Assembly: GCF_030816725.1 (NCBI RefSeq)
Contig: NZ_JAUSYG010000001.1
Span: forward strand, 992,001 to 1,056,000
Direction: 5' to 3'
Source of the DNA: Pseudarthrobacter defluvii
GTDB taxonomy: Bacteria > Actinomycetota > Actinomycetes > Actinomycetales > Micrococcaceae
DNA length: 64,000 nt
Shown: piece after piece, positions 61,064 through 64,000 of the stretch
Layout of the letters: each line of letters starts with the position of its first letter
Numbering within the stretch: position 1 is the first letter of the stretch
Program-made: the position numbers and the translations under genes
Notes under the pieces: generated by a model
What the model was told of the DNA's origin: nothing
Databases searched by the model: none
What the model saw: the letters and a program-made list of their open reading frames with translations, nothing else

Positions 61064-62776
61064 TTGTCCACCACTGCCACCCTGGCAACCCTGTCCGACT
61101 CTGACCGTCTGGCCGACCCCAACTGGTGGCGCCAGGCCTCCGTCTACCAGATCTATCCGCGCAGCTTCGCCGACTCCAATGGCGACGGTATCGGCGACCT
61201 CAAAGGCATCACCGCCAAGGTGCCGTACCTGAAGTCGCTGGGGATCGACGCCGTCTGGCTGAGCCCGTTCTACCCGTCAGCGCTCGCGGACGGCGGCTAC
61301 GACGTCGACGACTACCGCGACGTCGACCCCAAGCTGGGCACGCTGGCCGATTTCGACGAGATGGCCAAGGCCCTGCACGACGCCGGCATCAAGCTGATCG
61401 CCGACATCGTCCCCAACCACTCCTCGGACCGGCACGAATGGTTCAAGGAGGCGCTCGCCTCGCCGAAGGGCTCCCCGGCACGCGACCGCTACATCTTCCG
61501 TGACGGCAAGGGCTCCAAAGGCGAGTTCCCGCCGTCGGACTGGGACTCGGTGTTCGGCGGACCGGCGTGGGAGCGCATCACCGAACCGGACGGCACCCCT
61601 GGCCAGTGGTACATGCACATCTTCGCCAAGGAGCAGCCGGACCTGAACTGGTCCAACCGGGAAATCCGCGACGACTTCCTCAAGACATTGCGCTTCTGGT
61701 CCGACCGGGGCGTGGACGGCTTCCGCGTTGACGTGGCCCACGCCCTCACCAAGGACCTGACCGAACCGCTGCTCTCCAAGCTGGAACTGAGCGCGGCCAA
61801 CACCGGTGTAGACGGGTTCGACGACGGCACCCACCCGTTCTGGGACCGCGACGAAGTCCACGAGATCTACGCCGAATGGCGCGAGGTGTTCAACGAGTAC
61901 AACCCGCCGCGCACCGCCGTCGCCGAGGCCTGGGTGCACGCCACCCGCCGCGCCCGCTATGCCAGCCCGCAGGGACTGGGCCAGGCGTTCAACTTCGACC
62001 TGCTCCAGGCGGACTTCGACGCCGCCGAGTACAAGGAGATCATCACCCGCAACCTCGCCGAGGCGGCCGCCACCGGTGCCTCCTCCACGTGGGTGTTTTC
62101 CAACCACGACGTGGTGCGGCACGCCACCCGCTACGGCCTGCCGCAGGTGTCCAAGGAAAAGGCCGGCGCCAAGGGCCAGGACGGCAAGGACTGGCTGCTC
62201 GCCGGCGGACCCAAGGACCAGCTGGACGCTGAGCTCGGCGAACGCCGCGCCCGCGCCGCCACCTTGCTGATGCTCGCTGTGCCCGGCTCTGCCTACCTGT
62301 ACCAGGGGGAGGAACTGGGCCTGCAGGAAGTGGCCGAGATTCCCGAATCGGAACGGCAGGACCCGTCCTTCTTCCGCAACAAGGGCGTGGAGGTGGGCCG
62401 CGACGGCTGCCGCGTCCCGCTGCCTTGGAAGGTGGAAGGCACCTCCTTCGGATTCGGCGACGGCGGTTCCCACCTTCCGCAGCCGGATTGGTTCAGCAAG
62501 TACGCGGTTGAAGCCCAGGACGGCACCGAAGGCTCCAGCCTCGAGCTGTACCGCAAGGCCCTGCAGCTCCGCCGGGAACTGCTCACGGACGAGGACCTCG
62601 AGTGGGTTGAGAACGGCAACCCGGACGTGCTGCACTTCAAGCGTCCCAACGGCTGGCAGTCCGTGACCAACTTTGGGAACACCGCCGTCGACCTTCCCGC
62701 CGGGACGGTACTGGTCAGCAGCGGCCCGCTGGAGGACAACAAGCTGCCGGCCAACACCACCGCATGGCTGCGCTGA
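61064..62776 (+). CDS. GH13 alpha-glucosidase (oligo-1,6-glucosidase type)
   Basis: 570 residues from TTG 61064 with GAGGG before it. GH13 regions: DIVPNHSS (~125), GFRVDVAHAL (nucleophile Asp ~221), VAEAWV (acid/base Glu ~287) and FSNHDVVRHATRYG (transition-state Asp ~348). Cytoplasmic, no signal peptide. Hydrolyses alpha-glucosides such as maltose or isomaltose oligomers to glucose. Regulated by the divergent ROK protein. Confidence 0.94.
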   Translation: MSTTATLATLSDSDRLADPNWWRQASVYQIYPRSFADSNGDGIGDLKGITAKVPYLKSLGIDAVWLSPFYPSALADGGYDVDDYRDVDPKLGTLADFDEMAKALHDAGIKLIADIVPNHSSDRHEWFKEALASPKGSPARDRYIFRDGKGSKGEFPPSDWDSVFGGPAWERITEPDGTPGQWYMHIFAKEQPDLNWSNREIRDDFLKTLRFWSDRGVDGFRVDVAHALTKDLTEPLLSKLELSAANTGVDGFDDGTHPFWDRDEVHEIYAEWREVFNEYNPPRTAVAEAWVHATRRARYASPQGLGQAFNFDLLQADFDAAEYKEIITRNLAEAAATGASSTWVFSNHDVVRHATRYGLPQVSKEKAGAKGQDGKDWLLAGGPKDQLDAELGERRARAATLLMLAVPGSAYLYQGEELGLQEVAEIPESERQDPSFFRNKGVEVGRDGCRVPLPWKVEGTSFGFGDGGSHLPQPDWFSKYAVEAQDGTEGSSLELYRKALQLRRELLTDEDLEWVENGNPDVLHFKRPNGWQSVTNFGNTAVDLPAGTVLVSSGPLEDNKLPANTTAWLR

Positions 62777-62807
62777 TGCGACTGTCCCGCAGAAGCGGCC
62801 GGGCCTG

Positions 62808-63749
62808 ATGCAGGAAGTCATCTACGGATGCATGGGGCTGGGCGGCAGTTGGTCTGGGGAGCCACATGGCACACACCATGTGGACCAGGCCGCTGCTGCC
62901 GTCCAGGCCGCCCTGGACGCTGGCATCACCCTGTTCGACCACGCAGACATCTACCGGAACGGCAAGTCTGAGGCGGTGTTCGGCGAGGTTCTGGCCGCCA
63001 CCCCCGGACTGCGGGAGCGGATCCGGCTGCAGACCAAGTGCGGCATCCGGCTGAACGAGCGCGGCCTGCAGACCCACTATGACCTGAGCCGGGACGCCAT
63101 CCTGGAACGGGTCAACGGCAGCCTTGAACGGCTCAGGACCGACTACGTGGACATCCTCCTGCTGCACCGCCCGGACCCCCTGGCGGATCCTGCGGAGGTG
63201 GCTGCCGCCGTCGGGCAGCTTATGGCCGAAGGGAAGGTCCGGGCGCTGGGCGTATCCAACATGTCCGCGGCGCAGATCGAGCTGCTGCAGGACCGGCTGG
63301 AGACGCCCGTGGTGGCCAACCAGCTGGAAATGAGCCTGCTCAAGCGGGCATGGCTGGAAAGCCAGGTCCTTGTCAACCACCCGGAACACCTGGACTACAG
63401 CTTCCCGCACGGCACGCTGGAGTACTGCACCCGCAACAACATCACCTTGCAGGCGTACGGCTCGCTGGCCCGCGGCGCCTACACCGGCGCTGAACCGGAG
63501 AGCCCCACGTCCGCCGGGGCGGCGACTGCGGAACTTGTTGCAGAGCTTGCTGGCCAGTACGGCACCTCCGGTGAGGCCATCCTCCTGGGGTGGCTGATGA
63601 AGCATCCCACCGGGATCGCGCCCGTCATCGGGACAGTGAATCCCGGCCGGATCCACGCCTGCGGCGACGCCGCACGCGTGGCCCAGGCCCTGACCCGTGC
63701 CGACTGGTACAAACTCTGGGTCACGGCGCGCGGCAGCAACATCCCCTGA
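62808..63749 (+). CDS. Aldo/keto reductase
   Basis: 313 residues from ATG 62808; a frame from 62673 overlaps the glucosidase. AKR barrel: FDHADIYRNGKSEAVFGEVL (catalytic D and Y), QTKCGIR (K), DYVDILLLHRPDPL (H), ALGVSNMSAAQIELL, then GTSGEAILLGWLM and PVIGTVNPGRI. NADPH-dependent reduction of a carbonyl; the real substrate may be a sugar, given the neighbour 31 bases upstream. Confidence 0.93.
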   Translation: MQEVIYGCMGLGGSWSGEPHGTHHVDQAAAAVQAALDAGITLFDHADIYRNGKSEAVFGEVLAATPGLRERIRLQTKCGIRLNERGLQTHYDLSRDAILERVNGSLERLRTDYVDILLLHRPDPLADPAEVAAAVGQLMAEGKVRALGVSNMSAAQIELLQDRLETPVVANQLEMSLLKRAWLESQVLVNHPEHLDYSFPHGTLEYCTRNNITLQAYGSLARGAYTGAEPESPTSAGAATAELVAELAGQYGTSGEAILLGWLMKHPTGIAPVIGTVNPGRIHACGDAARVAQALTRADWYKLWVTARGSNIP

Positions 63750-63848
63750 CCCCGCCGCGCCAGTCACAACCCGTTTAGTTCGTATTGATCCTCACAAGCG
63801 GGCCGTTTTCATCACCGTGCCGCTCACGGGCCGGATACTGTAGAAGGC

Positions 63849-64000
63849 ATGACGTCTACCATCGCCGCCGAAACCGTTAGGCCGGAACGCAATATCCCCG
63901 CAGAGATCGCCCGTTCCTGGCTGCTGGTCAATGCCATGAAGCCGGAGCTCTTCGACCAGTCGGCCGTGTCCCGCGCCGACTCGATCATCCTGGATATTGA
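63849..64000 (+). CDS. CitE/HpcH-type lyase, 5' part
   Basis: 50 codons from ATG 63849 to the window end. RSWLLVNAMKPELFD and ADSIILDIE match the first strands of the CitE/HpcH/HpaI aldolase and citrate-lyase-like family. TACTGT just before the ATG could make a leaderless start. The gene continues beyond the window. Confidence 0.7.
   Translation, partial: MTSTIAAETVRPERNIPAEIARSWLLVNAMKPELFDQSAVSRADSIILDI

Noticed and set aside
61277..62821. 514-codon minus-strand frame opposite the alpha-glucosidase
   Set aside because: Antisense shadow; the GH13 catalytic motifs are on the plus strand.

Overview
The window is chromosomal DNA from a high-GC actinobacterium. Codon use, short NTG-led genes and gene content (nar operon, ROK/alpha-glucosidase pair, DEAD-box helicase with an Arg/Gly-rich tail) fit the Arthrobacter/Pseudarthrobacter group (Micrococcaceae). 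This assignment is inference; no rRNA gene is present.

Layout. (1) 1-2392: core DNA with the 3' part of a DEAD-box RNA helicase gene, tRNA-Thr(GGT) and tRNA-Met(CAT). (2) 2393-35053: a 32.7-kb integrative element inserted in the 3' half of tRNA-Met, bounded by perfect 49-bp direct repeats (attL 2393-2441, attR 35005-35053). It has a tyrosine integrase and excisionase at the left and a HUH replication-initiator-like protein at the right. I see no FtsK/TraB-type transfer gene and no phage structural genes. Its cargo is mostly anti-phage in character: an SRA-HNH modification-dependent nuclease in a four-gene operon with a two-TM protein and a cupin, a type III-like helicase-nuclease with its methyltransferase, an AbiTii-like protein, two proteins with HEPN R-N-x3-H motifs, and a CoiA-like nuclease. 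Many small membrane or secreted proteins of unknown function accompany these. Several loci are decayed, including one gene copy whose middle has been inverted. (3) 35054-45597: a second accessory block with a Csp-type copper storage protein, a DUF305 protein, regulators, and DUF4389/DUF4386/SRPBCC genes that have been duplicated, truncated and fused. A degenerate third copy of the tRNA-Met 3' end plus its terminator at 45585-45634 suggests this is an older insertion at the same tRNA. (4) 45687-64000: core-like, GC-rich DNA with a YidC paralogue, an NmrA/SnoaL operon with a divergent TetR gene, a RibD-like reductase, narGHJI-narK, an NAD(P)-binding protein, a CPA1 Na+/H+ antiporter, a ROK regulator divergent from a GH13 alpha-glucosidase, an aldo/keto reductase, and the start of a CitE/HpcH-type lyase gene.

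How the parts work together. The integrase-excisionase pair (overlapping genes) and the arm-like repeats about 75-80 bp inside each att core make the 32.7-kb element look site-specifically mobile. Its maintenance genes sit at the two ends and the defence cargo in between. In the core, narG-H-J-I-K forms one tightly packed operon for nitrate uptake and respiratory reduction. The ROK repressor faces the alpha-glucosidase across an AT-rich divergent promoter, as in sugar-responsive regulation.

The best candidates for something undescribed are the 7624-10609 operon, the zinc-ribbon/HEPN protein beside attR, and the nested tRNA-Met insertion history. All functional statements rest on motif reading and remembered family knowledge; no database search was run.
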